A DNA stretch of 64,000 bases from Corythucha ciliata (lineage: Eukaryota; Arthropoda; Insecta; Hemiptera; Tingidae). The stretch covers positions 2,108,001-2,172,000 of the forward strand of contig CM075941.1 of assembly GCA_038030265.1 (NCBI GenBank), written 5' to 3'. The notes beneath the pieces are model-generated. The model did not search any database. It was given only the letters and a program-made list of their open reading frames with translations, and was not told where the DNA came from. Within the stretch, counting starts at the first letter, position 1, and the number at the start of each line of letters is the position of its first letter. This document shows, one piece after another, positions 23,222-33,232 of the stretch. Position numbers and translations under genes: made by a program.

Positions 23222-23304
23222 TCATCCTCAGTTTTCTGTATTTAAGCTTTTCGGGGGCCCCGCCTAGCGTCAGGGGGCCCCCGGGGCGGTCCACCCCCCT
23301 CTGG
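23222..23304 (-). mobile_element. GC-rich terminal module of a DNA element
   Basis: TATTTAAGCTTTTCGGGGGC followed by CCCGCC and a GGGGCGGTCC block occurs three times: here, 29011-29095 and 63073-63150. At 63150 it closes with ACGCTACTG, so its outer end reads CAGTAGCGTAACGAAGTAGG, a TIR-like terminus. Here the module abuts the LINE's broken 3' side, which may mark the insertion that cut the LINE. Confidence 0.55.
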
Positions 23305-23895
23305 CCCTCCCGGACTGGTACGGAAGGCTCCTAAAGCTATTCTTATTCCCGCCTGGTAGGTCCTGTCAAGCTGGTTCAACCACGATTTCCTTGCTGACCC
23401 GTATACAATCGCTCTATAGTCCATTTTTGCTCGAATGGTCGAATCCAGGACTCTCAGCAGCAGGTCCGTGCGGGAGCTCCATCTGTGCTTCCCCAATATC
23501 CTGAGCAGGCTTAGGTCTCTTTGACATTTAGTATTTACGGTATTTATGTGTTCTTTCCACCGAAGGGCTTTATCAAAAGTTAGACCCAAGAACTTATGGC
23601 TATCAACGTATTCAATTTGTTCTCCATTTAGCATCAGAGCAGGCTGATCGTGGGGCTTCCTCAATCGGCAGAAGTGGACCGCTTTGGTCTTCTGCTGAGA
23701 GAAATGAAGGCCATTCCTCGCAGCCTCGAGCGACAGATCGTCAATGGCTTCCTGCAAGAGGCCGATCTGGGACTGATCGACAAAGACAGCGATATCATCA
23801 GCGTAAAGAGTTTTGTTAACTGTAGTTGGAATCTTACAGGCTAGTTTGTTTATAGCAATCAAGAAGGTTGTCACACTTAGAACATAGTATTATGA
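23305..23895 (-). pseudogene. LINE ORF2, central RT with YADD and thumb
   Basis: Begins at the deletion junction with VLSVTTFLIAINKLA, the tail of the usual QGSVLS motif. Next are LYADDIAVFVDQ (catalytic YADD), HFSQQKTKAVHFCR and HKFLGLTFDKALRWKEHI. The last LINE residues are AGIRIALGAFRTSP; the following GGPEGGGPPRGPPDARRGP is translation of the GC-rich module, not protein of the element. No RNase H or Cys-His C-terminal motif is left. Confidence 0.8.
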
Positions 23896-25395
23896 CAGCG
23901 TTCCTCCAAGGTTCGGGGTACAATCCTGAGTGCCACAGTTGGTTGTATAAGGCAAGGAGCTGTTCCTTACTAGCCGGAGGGAGGTGAGTAACAAACTCGT
24001 AAGGAATCCCGTCCTGTCCAGGGGATCTTTGCAACTTTACATTTTTGAGAACCCTGTTTAACTCCTTAAGGGTGATCGGGACATTATAGCTCTCAAACTC
24101 ATCCGTCTTGAAATCAATTTCGTCATCCTCCGCCAGTCGTTTCTCCTCCTGAAAGTCTTCAGAGTAGCTTGAATCGGCTGAAACTCGATGGTAATGATCA
24201 GCTAGGGAATCTGCTATTACGTCCAGTCCTTCAAGAATAGTTCCGTCCTCTTTCTGCAAGATAACGGGGTAGGGAGATGGCATCGTACCTTTAAGAGAGC
24301 GTATCTTTTTCCAAACCTCTCGCGATGGCTCCTTTGCTGACATGGATTCCATGAATCGTTCCCAGGAATTCCTCTTGGCATCACACTTCAATCTGCGCTC
24401 TATCGCTCTCTGCTTTTTAAATTCTATGAGGTTTTGGATCGAAGGGTTCCTTCTAAAGGTATTGAAGAGCCTTTTCTTCCGTTTGTTTTCAGCTGGAATT
24501 TCCTCCGTCCACCAGGGCACCATTCGGTGCTTGGAAGCCATCGACGCCCTTGGTATCGATGCCTCAGCCGCCCGAATCATTGCCTTCGTAAGATTTGTCA
24601 CATTTTCCTTCGGATCATCCCTCAAGTTACTGAAATCAATACAGGTCTGATATTTCTTCCAGCCAGCTTTTGCTAGGTTCCAACGAGAGGGCCGCTCAAA
24701 GGCGTGCACTCTAAGAGAACTGTGTCTTATAATTAAAGGGAAGTGATCCGACTGGTGCAGCTCTGGGCAAGCACTCCACTTGAGTGAGGGTGCGAGGGAA
24801 GGGCTGCAAATGGACAAGTCTATTGCATCAAACGAACATGTGCTTGAAGTGAAGTGGGTTGGGTGCCCCGTATTTAGTAAAACTAGATTCAAGTCTTCTA
24901 TGACATCATGCATCGCAATTCCTGCCGCTGTAGTACGCCGTGAACCCCACGCCACGTTGTGCGTGTTTGCATCTCCCATTATTAAACATGGGGCCGGAAG
25001 TTGCTTGAACATATTCCTAAGATCGTCAATCCGCCACGAAGATTCTGGTAAGTAGAAAGAGCACACTGTCATTCGGACAGGAAAATCCATCTGCACAGCA
25101 ACTGCTTGAAGTTCAGTTTTTATGGCCAGCCTCACTGGTTTCATGTTCTCATCAATATAAAGGGCCACGCCTCCGTGCCTGCGGCCTCCAGGTCGAGTTA
25201 CAGCCTCTTTGGAAAACAAAGCGTATCCCTGAAGTTTAAGTTGGTAGCTCTCCTAGAGAAATGCGTCTCCTGTACGGCTATCAACAGCGGTTTATATTTG
25301 TTTACCAGACATCTGAGCTCGTCACCATGCGCATGAATACCACGCGGATTCCACTGAATAAAGACGTTTCGTGATTCTTTTTTAAAGTGGGTCAT
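23885..25395 (-). pseudogene. LINE ORF2, endonuclease and N-terminal reverse transcriptase
   Basis: The AP-type endonuclease starts FIQWNPRGIHAHGDELRCLV (canonical QWNCRGI, here Pro for Cys), then AVQETH. A frameshift at about 25210 moves the sense to a second frame beginning LFSKEAVTRPGGRRHGG. Motifs MGDANTHNVAWGS and CPELHQSDHFPL (catalytic Asp/Asn and SDH) are present. RT opens with LKNVKLQRSPGQDGIPYEF and LWHSGLYPEPWRNAVII, then the sequence jumps to downstream RT sense in another phase at about 23885. Roughly 110 residues containing the early RT motifs are missing compared with usual spacing. Confidence 0.8.
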
Positions 25396-26068
25396 TCTTA
25401 TTTAGTAATGGGCATGTATTCACTGCAATGCGGACACGCATGAACGCGAATAGACGTCTCGATCGGAAGCGTGGAGTGGTTTTTAGTTCAAATTTGATCA
25501 GTTTAGGGATAGGATCAACGGATTCAACGCGTTCTTCACTCCCTCGCACATCTTTGTTTCGCTTTCCTATCGTCTTGGCCGCGTATGTGACAGTTTCCCT
25601 GACAACCGAACCAGTTTTCGCAAGAAATTTAGCTCGGAGGTAACTACATTTTTCCACAACTCTTATTCTTTGCGTTTCCTGCTCCAGGAGGTACGCAGGG
25701 CATTCTCTGTCAAAGCACGAGTGTGAGCCTTCACAATTCACGCATGTTGGGGGGGAGGTGCAATCCCCTTCGTGCCTCTCTTTCCCGCACCCACATTTAG
25801 CGCTGGTCTTACATCTAACTGACACGTGGCCGAACTGAAGGCAGTTGAAACACCTGAGAGGTGGGTTGATGTATGGACGCACTCTGAATCTCTGGTATCC
25901 ACCCTCTATGAAATCCGGCAGTTCGTCGCCCTTGAACGTGACGATTGCAGTTCCAATCTTGGTTTCCTGACCGTTGATCTTTTTCCTAATGATTCTGACT
26001 GCCGTCACGTTGTATTTTTCAAAGCATTGAACAATTTCCTCCTCTTCAGCATACCTAATTTCGTTAAA
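25382..26068 (-). pseudogene. LINE ORF1 (CCHC nucleic-acid-binding protein), 5' truncated
   Basis: The frame can be read upstream of the first Met-like codon to 26068 (FNEIRYAEEEEIVQCFEKY), so the N-terminus is missing rather than starting at 26008. Then comes an RRM-like/zinc-finger lead (IGTAIVTFKGDELPDFIEGG) and three Cys-rich fingers: CFNCLQFGHVSVRC, CGCGKERHEGDC, and CVNCEGSHSCFDREC. The second has an unusual CxC opening. A charged C-terminal region follows. The stop lies close to the ORF2 start region, with the frames overlapping by about 14 nt (25382-25395). Confidence 0.8.
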
Positions 26069-26071
26069 CGA

Positions 26072-26111
<40 letters not shown>

Positions 26112-26112
26112 T
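26069..26112 (+). repeat. (ATT)n microsatellite at the LINE's 5' break
   Basis: About 14 uninterrupted TTA/ATT triplets lie exactly at the 5' truncation of ORF1. On the minus strand this is (AAT)n/(TAA)n, the type of tail common on I-like LINEs, so it may be the tail of a different, head-to-tail copy (inference). Confidence 0.85.
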
Positions 26113-26114
26113 TA

Positions 26115-26400
26115 GTGAGTCAGAACTGCGTAAATGGGGTTTTAGTGCGTAAAATCGGTGAAATTAGTGTATCAACCACTATTTTATTTTTTTTCAGATT
26201 GCGAAATTCGATAAATGATTTTATAATGAGGCAGACCCACGAAATTTGTTTTCCGGGTGAGAAAACCCCACGGAATTTAATTTCAGAGTGCAAAATCCGA
26301 GAAGTTGGATTCTTAGTGAGCCAAGCCCGCATTTTTTTCCAGAAAAAATGTTTGGATTATTTTAAAAATACTTTTTAAGTACCTACCTAATTGCCAATTT
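26115..26400 (+). repeat. Degenerate short repeats (GTGMGNAAAACC...AATTT type)
   Basis: Units around TTTTAGTGCGTAAAATCGGT, CGGGTGAGAAAACCCCACGG and CAGAGTGCAAAATCCGAGAA recur every 40-50 bp. A related set (CTCACTGAGAAACGAATTTC) lies at 46010-46170. A further family of short-period repeat, distinct from the main 30-bp unit. Confidence 0.5.
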
Positions 26401-26882
26401 TTAGTGTATAATTAGTCGCAGTTTAGCCGTTTTCAAAAGGCATAAATCGTCAGTTTTGCTATTTTGGGGCGCGATTATAGTCAGTTTAGCCGTTTTAACG
26501 GTGGGAATAGCTATTTCTAGGTAGTAATAAATCGCTGTTGAGTCATTTTTAGTAGAGCGAAGGACACAATTTCCCCAAGCCCCCCCCCCCCTGAGGAAAA
26601 ACGAAAAAACGAATAAATCGCGGATCAATTTGAGAAAACCCGTTAATTCACGGCTAAAATTGTAAAAAAGTGCTTATATCGCGGCAAAAATTGGGAAAAC
26701 ACCAATTCGTGGTTACTACACAGGCAAGTTTCGGGCTAAAACTCAGAATTAAGAGAGAGTTAATCGGACTTACGAGCTTATCCGATGGAAAATAGAGAAA
26801 AATAGAGTTAATTCGCATTTTCCGCAAGAGTGGATTTATGGTGTGTAACCCCTCCCAAGACAAAAACCTAGATCCGCCACTG
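26400..26882 (-). mobile_element. hAT-like element left end, reverse orientation
   Basis: Read on the minus strand from 26882 it begins CAGTGGCGGATCTAGG, then TTTTTGTCTTGGGAGGGG, matching the left end at 43329 almost base for base, and passes into 30-bp repeats. Outside, 26883-26890 is GATTGGGT, the exact reverse complement of the 8 bases outside the right end at 40162. Within it, 26547-26600 contains another element terminus (match to 2795-2850) with a C tract, so elements are nested here. Confidence 0.7.
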
Positions 26883-26934
26883 GATTGGGTTCATTTGTTG
26901 TGTAAAAATATCTATACCAGCGCTACATGCGTCG

Positions 26935-27082
26935 AGCTTTTTGGATCACACCGAGACCGAGACTAAGTCTCGAGAAAATGAGACTTAGTCTCGGTCTCGT
27001 CTCGGTCTCGGTCCAGAAAATGCAATCTCGATCTCGGTCTCGATTTCGAGATTTTTTCTCGGTCTCGGTGCATCACTAATCC
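26935..27082. repeat. GAGACC-rich palindromic repeat, copy 1
   Basis: CCGAGACCGAGACTAAGTCTCG and its inverted copies form strong hairpins, and the block ends CTCGGTGCATCACTAA. A second copy lies at 40857-41000 and ends TCTCGTGCATCACTAAA. Read in reverse, the end TTAGTGATGCACCGAG looks like a terminal inverted repeat of a small DNA element. Confidence 0.65.
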
Positions 27083-27094
27083 ACATGCGTGATT

Positions 27095-27345
27095 GGCCAA
27101 AAATTCAAATTTAGCTGTGCATGACCACTTTTTATCAATTGAAGCCGTGATTTGTCGCTTTTACTTGATTTTAGCCTCAAAATTAGAGCTATTTCCAAGT
27201 TTTGGTAATGAAATTGAGTCGAAAAGGCACAAATTAGCGCATTTAAAAAAAAAAATTGTCAGAGAGTTAGCGTTTTTTGACGTGAATACGTCCGTAGTTT
27301 CGTTATAGGGTACATTTTCTCAAAGTTTAGAAGTTCTCGCTGGCG
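27095..27345 (+). repeat. Short block of degenerate 30-bp repeats
   Basis: Low-similarity copies of the main family (for example GCACAAATTAGCGCATTT near 27227) followed by CCCCCACCACCCCACC. No gene. Confidence 0.55.
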
Positions 27346-27429
27346 ATCTGACTATGCGCATTTCACTCTCCCCCACCACCCCACCACACTCCTCTTCTTC
27401 AATTCTATCACTGGATCACCCATCAACGC

Positions 27430-28835
27430 CAGTGGCGTAGGTAGGAATTTGTCCTAGTGGGGGGGGGGAGGGAATCAGATTGAAATCTTGTAAAAAAGAG
27501 AGGAGGGGGTAATTTCACATTTTAGTCACTATTCCACCCAGCCTGCACTCTCTTGAATCTACCGCACATCTTCCTGGCCCCATCATAGCTTTGCCCGAGA
27601 ACAATAGTGTATTCTGTGTATTATACAACGAGTGGATAAAGTATGATTTTACCTGCGAGTTTTTTTTTAGTGGAAGAGGCGTACAACGTAATTAGCGTTT
27701 CTTAATTTTCCACGAGTTTGAGCGTTTTCCTGAGTTTCAGCAGCAAATTAGCGATTTTTTCAATATTTTTATCAGGGGGTTAGCACTTTTCTCAGTTTTA
27801 GCTGAAAATTAGCGTTTTTCTCAAGGTGTTTTTCTCAAGTGGGGGGCTTTTCACGAATTTTTTTAGTTCACCATAAGCAATGCATGAGCGATTTTTCTCA
27901 GTTTTACTCGGGAATTAGCGGTTTTTTCACCTATTGCCATTGACGCTTTTTTTTCAATTTCATCAAAAGTTGCGCCTTTAGAAGCCGCGAATTGGCATTA
28001 TATTCAGTTTTTGACGCAAATTAGAATTTATCTCAATTATATAGCCGCGAATTAGTGATTTTTCTTGATTTTATCAGCGTCCTAGCAGCGTTTCAAAAAA
28101 TTTGAAAAAAAAATCGCTAATATTCGGGGCCACAACTGTGAAAAAGCGCTGATTCGTGGTCTCGTGACGCAACTTCGCTGATTCACGGCACATGGATGCC
28201 ATTCTACGAATGAATTGTGGAAATCAACGCAAAAAAGTGTTGTTTATGGGTCAACACAAAAATGGCAAATTCACAACTGAAATTGCGAAAAATCGCCCAT
28301 TCGTGTATAAAAAAGGAAATATATGTTAAATCACCGCAAAAGTAGCATAAAAAGCTATTTTAGAGCTGAAATTTTGTGAAAAATCGCTAATTTGCATTTT
28401 GGGGGTATAAAATTGAGGAAAAACGTTAATTCGCGGATACAAATTGATAAATTCACTAATTTGCGGCTAAAATTGAAAACATAACTATTTAGCGCCGCTA
28501 CGATTAAGAAAAACGCTCATTTTTAATTCAAAATGGGAAAATTGCTAATTCTCGGCTTGAAATGAATAAAATGGCTAATTTGCCGCTTAAATTGAGGAAA
28601 ACACCGATTCTTGGCAAAAATTGAGAACATTCGGTAGGTATTGCATGGGTTGGAAACGCTACTACAATGCTAAAATGTGGAAAAAGCGACAATTCACTGC
28701 TAAAATTGAGAATCGTCACTAATTCTCGGATAAAGTGTGGAAAAATTTCGAATTTAAATACGCGCCTTCGGAAGTTCCTCAAGATAGCGCGGATTCTCTT
28801 AATTTGAGCCACTAGAATAGCGCTTTCGGGGGCTC
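27430..28835 (+). mobile_element. DNA element with CAGTGGCGTAGGTAGG end and an array that reverses direction
   Basis: The left end CAGTGGCGTAGGTAGGAATT is followed by a G9 tract and about 150 bp that recur, inverted, at about 61600-61765 (identical terminus in the opposite orientation). The interior is 30-bp repeats: forward from about 27660 to 28080, then reverse (CGCTAATTCGCGGCTAAAAT sense) from about 28100 to 28780. The right end was not identified. No coding sequence. Confidence 0.6.
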
Positions 28836-29400
28836 AATCGAATAACTCAGTCCACACTAGCTCTTAGCTGATGTCAACTTGCAACGTTATCATTCTCCAG
28901 GTCGGATAAGACTGAAATTCATAGAAAAGGAGCCAAATCGCTGCCCAACCGTCCGACCTCTTCACATACTTTTATCCATGGATAACCTTTTAAGCATTCT
29001 CATTTTTCCGTATTTAAGCTTTTCGGGGGCCCCATCTGACTGAGACACCGGGGCGATCCCCCCCCCTCCCACCAATACTACGGTACGCTTCTGAGTCGGG
29101 TCTGAAATCGAAGGAAGCAGCTGGACGTATGCGGACGTTTTCGGGCTGGTTTGAAGTCGAGAAAATCTGCTAAACCTAACTTCAACGTCAAACGCTCATT
29201 TTTGGAGATTTTATGGGGCTCTTTGAAGCGTTGGTACTAGTGCCCCTTCGTTCGTGTACTTGTATCGGGGGGAGGGGATAATATCCCCCTATCCCCCCCT
29301 TACCTATGACCCTGATCAACGCCTATCGCTCCCTTGCTCTTCGTCTTCATAAACCGGCCAAAAAAACGGAATAAACTAATAAATAAACAGTGACGTGTCC
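28836..29400. other. Array-edge module, GC-rich module and shared element segment
   Basis: 28826-28945 contains the CTCAATCGAATA ... GCTGATG and GGAGCCAAATC blocks seen at other array edges. 29011-29095 is the second copy of the GC-rich terminal module. 29110-29265 is an inverted, uninterrupted copy of the segment split by a MITE at 49490-50040, which makes it the empty-site reference. Confidence 0.6.
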
Positions 29401-32010
29401 GGCGCAAAAGGCTGCGCATTAGCAATTTATCTTAATTTTAACCGCAGGCTTTCCCCAAGAACTGCATATTAGCATTTTTGTTATAACTTTTAGCCGTTAA
29501 ATAGCCTCGATGCACCCTGAGTTAGCGATTTTAACTTTTTTTTTTTTTCTTCTTCTTCTTCTTTTTTGTCAATTTTAGACGCGAACGGGCGTTTTTTCTC
29601 AATTTTGTGACAACAAATATCGCGTTATCCGTTATCCCAAATATTATTTGCGAATTAGCGCGTTATATCAGTTTTAGCCTTGAATTAGTACGTTAGATTT
29701 TAGCACATACTTAAGGATTTTTTCGTTTCGTTTTTCGGTTTTTTGATAAAATTGTTAATTTTCGGGAAATAGGCTGATTTCGTACGCAGAAATGGATGAG
29801 TATTGCAAAAACGGCTAACTTTACATAGAATTGCTGATTTAGAGCAAAAAGTGACGTATTTTTCGGTCCAAGCCACTTTCACGGATTGGCTCACATTCTC
29901 AATTTCAGCCGCGAACTTGGCCAAAACAAATGCACTCGAGCCACAGAGTTGCTTCCAATAACAACAAAATGACGAATTCTGACTTTTTCTCGATTCGAGC
30001 CACGGTGATGCCTCCAGAAACCGCGAATAGGCGTTTTTTTTCTCAATTTCTCCCGCAAATTAGGAGTTTTTCTTAATTTCACCTGTGAACGAGCTTTTTT
30101 TAATCTCTATTTCTACTGCAAATGAGTGAGATTTCAAAGTTTTAGGTGCAAACTTGCCCTCAAGAACAATGAAGTAGTAAGTATTTCAAATTATGGCTTG
30201 ACGTGCGCCCAGGGGCCCTAGTAAGGGTTGTCGGGGTACGATTTTTCGACAAAGCGGCCCACTCATCGAGATGTCACTGCAAAACTGGCGATTTTAGCCC
30301 GAAAATTTTCTGTTTCACTTAAAAAATGATTGTTTTACACCAGAACCGACGATTTCCACCAAAATTGACAATGTCACACTGTTAATAAAGTTTTCCACAA
30401 AACGGATTTTGTTTTTAGGCCCAAGAGGACGACGTCTGCTTTGAAAACCGACGATTTCACCATAAAACTGACGAATTCATCCCAAATTTGACGATTTTAT
30501 ACCAAAACAGACGATTTCATGCCAATTTTTTTCCTCAATTTTAGGTGCGAATTAGTGCCTTTTTTCTATTTTATCTTCACTGACTTGGCGATGTATTTAC
30601 ATATACATAGCAACGAATTCGCGTTTTGTCAATTGACAAAACATAAACAGCATTGAATGAACATTTTTTTTCTGTGAATTAGCGCTTCTCCCACATTTTA
30701 GCTGCGGATTAGCGATTTTTTCCATTTTCGTAGTGAAATTGCACTTTTTATTCATTTTAGAAGCGGATTAACGCCGCGACGGCGTATTCACGATGAATTA
30801 AAACATTTTGTTAATTTCAGCCGCGAATTAGCGCACTGTCTTCATTTTAGCATCTATAATTAGCGTTTACTTTTCATTTTAGAAGCGGATTAGCCGGGTA
30901 TTCACATACAGCCATCAATTAGCAATGTTTCTCTATTTTAGCCGTGAATTAAGCACATTTTCTTTATTTTTGCGATGACTTCCCATTTAAACACTAATTA
31001 GCGCTTTTCCTCAGCTTAAACAGTGTGAATTAGCGATACGTGTTCACAATTTTATCAACGAATTGGAACACGTTCTTAAGTTTAGCCGCAGATTAGCGTT
31101 GTTTTCATATTTTAGCAAAAATTTAGTGATTTCTCTCCATTTCAACAGTGAATTAGCGCTTTTTCCAAGTTAACAGCAAATTATAACGCAATTTCTCTAT
31201 CTCGGCAGCGCTGTTTCACAATTTAATCAGTGAATTTGTTAGCGAGATGTATTCACATTTAGCCGTGAATTATCGTTTTTTCTCTTTTTTAGCAGCTAAT
31301 CACCGATTTTTCTAAATTTTATCCGTGAATTAGCGCCTTTCTCCATTTTATCTGTGACTTGACGATGTATACGTCGTTATATCGACGAATTGGCGCTATT
31401 TTGTCAATTCCAGCCATGAATTTGCCTCCGGAAAGTGCCGATTGGCGTTCTCTCAATATTAATACACAATGGGATATTTTTCTCAATTTCGGTGACAATT
31501 TTTGCTGATAAGTATTAGCTATTTTTTTTCCGTTTTACACTTTTTTTTTTCATTTTAGGAGCGAATCAGTGATGTATTCACACAAATAGCAACTAATTAG
31601 CGCTATTTCTTAATTTTAGCCCTAAAAATAAGCAGCATCGAATTAGCAATTTTCTACATTAAGCAACGAATTAGCATTTAATTTTTATTTATTTCGAAAG
31701 CGATTTTCTCAATTTATGCCGCGAATCAGCACTTTTTATAGTTTTTGGAAAAGGATTAGCGACGTATTCACATTTAGCGCTCGAATTAGTTTTTCCTTCA
31801 TTTTACCCGTCAATTAGAGCATTTTTTCTTTCTAGCAGAAAATTAGCGTTTTTTCCATTATAGCAGCCAATTTGCGATGTTTTTCAATTTGAGCAGTGAA
31901 TTAACGATTTTTCTCAATTTTAGCTGCGAATTAGCACCGTTTCTCCATTTTAGCAGCGGTGTATTCACGTATAGCAATGATTTAGCACTTTAATTCAATT
32001 CAACGGTTTT
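29400..32010 (+). repeat. Longest 30-bp array, forward, with a 'GATGTATTCACA' variant
   Basis: More than 60 diverged units. Between about 30580 and 32010 a variant with GATGTATTCACAT recurs (30590, 30785, 30897, 31038, 31246, 31570, 31765, 31968), which suggests local amplification of a longer unit of several 30-mers. 30280-30520 is an interposed patch of the GACGATTTC/AAAATTGAC subfamily. Poly-T tracts (29540-29553) occur. No gene. Confidence 0.8.
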
Positions 32011-32029
32011 TGCGCATTCAAAAATCAAA

Positions 32030-32290
32030 TTTCGTGAGATTGACTCTCTAGAAAGATAATTTCTAGGGGTTGACTTTTTCAAAAGTTCAATTTCAGGGGG
32101 TTTAAAAAAGCAGTTTTTTTTTTACAAAATTTTGCGGTTTAACCTCAGAAATTAATATTTTACCCCAAAATGGGTTATTTGATCATAAAATTGGTATGAA
32201 TTATGCAACATTTGCAAAATTATTTTTTTTGTGAGCAACAAAAGTCCTCGAAATTTAGTTTTAATATGAGCGCCGACGAAACAAAATGTG
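32030..32290 (+). repeat. Short repeats of the TTGACTTTTTNAAAAGTYCAATTTC type
   Basis: Units around GATTGACTCTCTAGAAAG and GGTTGACTTTTTCAAAAG; a related family fills 60470-60920 (for example GGATTGATTCCCTCAAAATC). Period about 40 bp, strongly diverged. Confidence 0.5.
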
Positions 32291-32299
32291 GTTATTTCT

Positions 32300-33086
32300 G
32301 AAGGATTCATACTTTCAGAACGTATGTAAAGGGGTGGGCAGCTGCCCCACTAAATCTGCGCTTTCGAGTCAAGGGGAGGGCAGCTACCTGCCCCCAACTT
32401 TAGTAAAGACGGCCCTGTGCCCAACGAATCACAACGTATTGATATTTGTGTCTCTCTCCAGTATTATCTCAAACCATATCGCATTCCTGTTGAATATGGT
32501 TGAATTCGCCTTTCTTCTTATTCTTCTTCGACAGCGCAACACGATATATAGGACTTAGGTACATTTTACATGACGAAAGAGAAAACTAGATAGGTGCTAC
32601 GTATACACTCTTTTTAAAGAGAAATGTTGCTTCACAACGTTTGCGGCTCACTTGAATGGATTTGAGCGCGCTACTTCACCTTCCCTTTTTTTTCTCACTA
32701 TTTACGCGAATGTTTGATGCATTTCTATACGCTTGGAGTTTAAAAAATAGAACGACCTTATTGGTTGTGTGACTTTCCCATTTAGTCCCTCTGTTGTCGC
32801 ATCAAAGCAAGCGTTTTAGGAGCTTGTGTTTGAAAGCGAATGTTTTTTTTTTTAACTTTCGTACAATTTAGAAATTAGCTTCTCCTTTTAAAGACGACCA
32901 GGAAGTACTTTTTAGTTTTACTTTAAGGGAGTGTGAGACAAAAATAATGTATGAATAAATTAGGAATGAAATCGACAAAATTATTGAGCTCCCTGCGATT
33001 TCGAAATGAAATTTCTTTTAAAATTGCGTCAATAAATATGCCGCTTAACAGGAAAATGTCGTACCTTACGTTAGTAAACAAACCAC
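32300..33086. other. No gene seen
   Basis: AT-rich. GGGCAGCTGCC followed by a repeat GGGCAGCTACCTGCCC (32336-32392) resembles an element terminus. A frame at 32951-33181 runs into the gypsy 2 LTR and is not credible. Confidence 0.45.
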
Positions 33087-33204
33087 TGTATTATAATTCC
33101 GGAAACGTTTTAATCAAAAATTCCTCTTTTTTTTATTTATTTCAAAATTATCCCAAAGTAACAGATGAAACTATTTTTTAATGGTTATTATGCTTCATCC
33201 AACA
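33087..33204 (-). repeat. Gypsy 2 3' LTR (118 bp)
   Basis: Starts TGTTGGATGAAGCATAATAA next to the purine-rich tract and ends ...ATTATAATACA on the minus strand. The middle is A/T-rich with an A8-type run. It is short for a gypsy LTR. Confidence 0.8.
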
Positions 33205-33232
33205 CCCTCCCTTGAAGCTGCATGGCTGGAAG

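Larger units (their letters stand above)
23305..26068 (-). mobile_element. Non-LTR retrotransposon (I/Jockey-like), truncated and internally deleted
   Basis: Minus-strand order is ORF1 (nucleic-acid-binding), then ORF2 endonuclease and reverse transcriptase. The 5' end is cut at 26068 against an (ATT)n tract. The 3' end is cut at about 23305 after GAFRTSP, against the GC-rich module. The catalytic middle of RT is deleted. There is no 3' tail, and no RNase H region is present. CCHC-rich ORF1 proteins of this form are typical of the I and Jockey groups; which clade it belongs to needs a tree. Confidence 0.85.

Noticed and set aside
24342..25055. Plus-strand frames of 80-102 residues over the LINE
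   Set aside because: They are antisense shadows of the LINE ORF2 endonuclease/RT frame.
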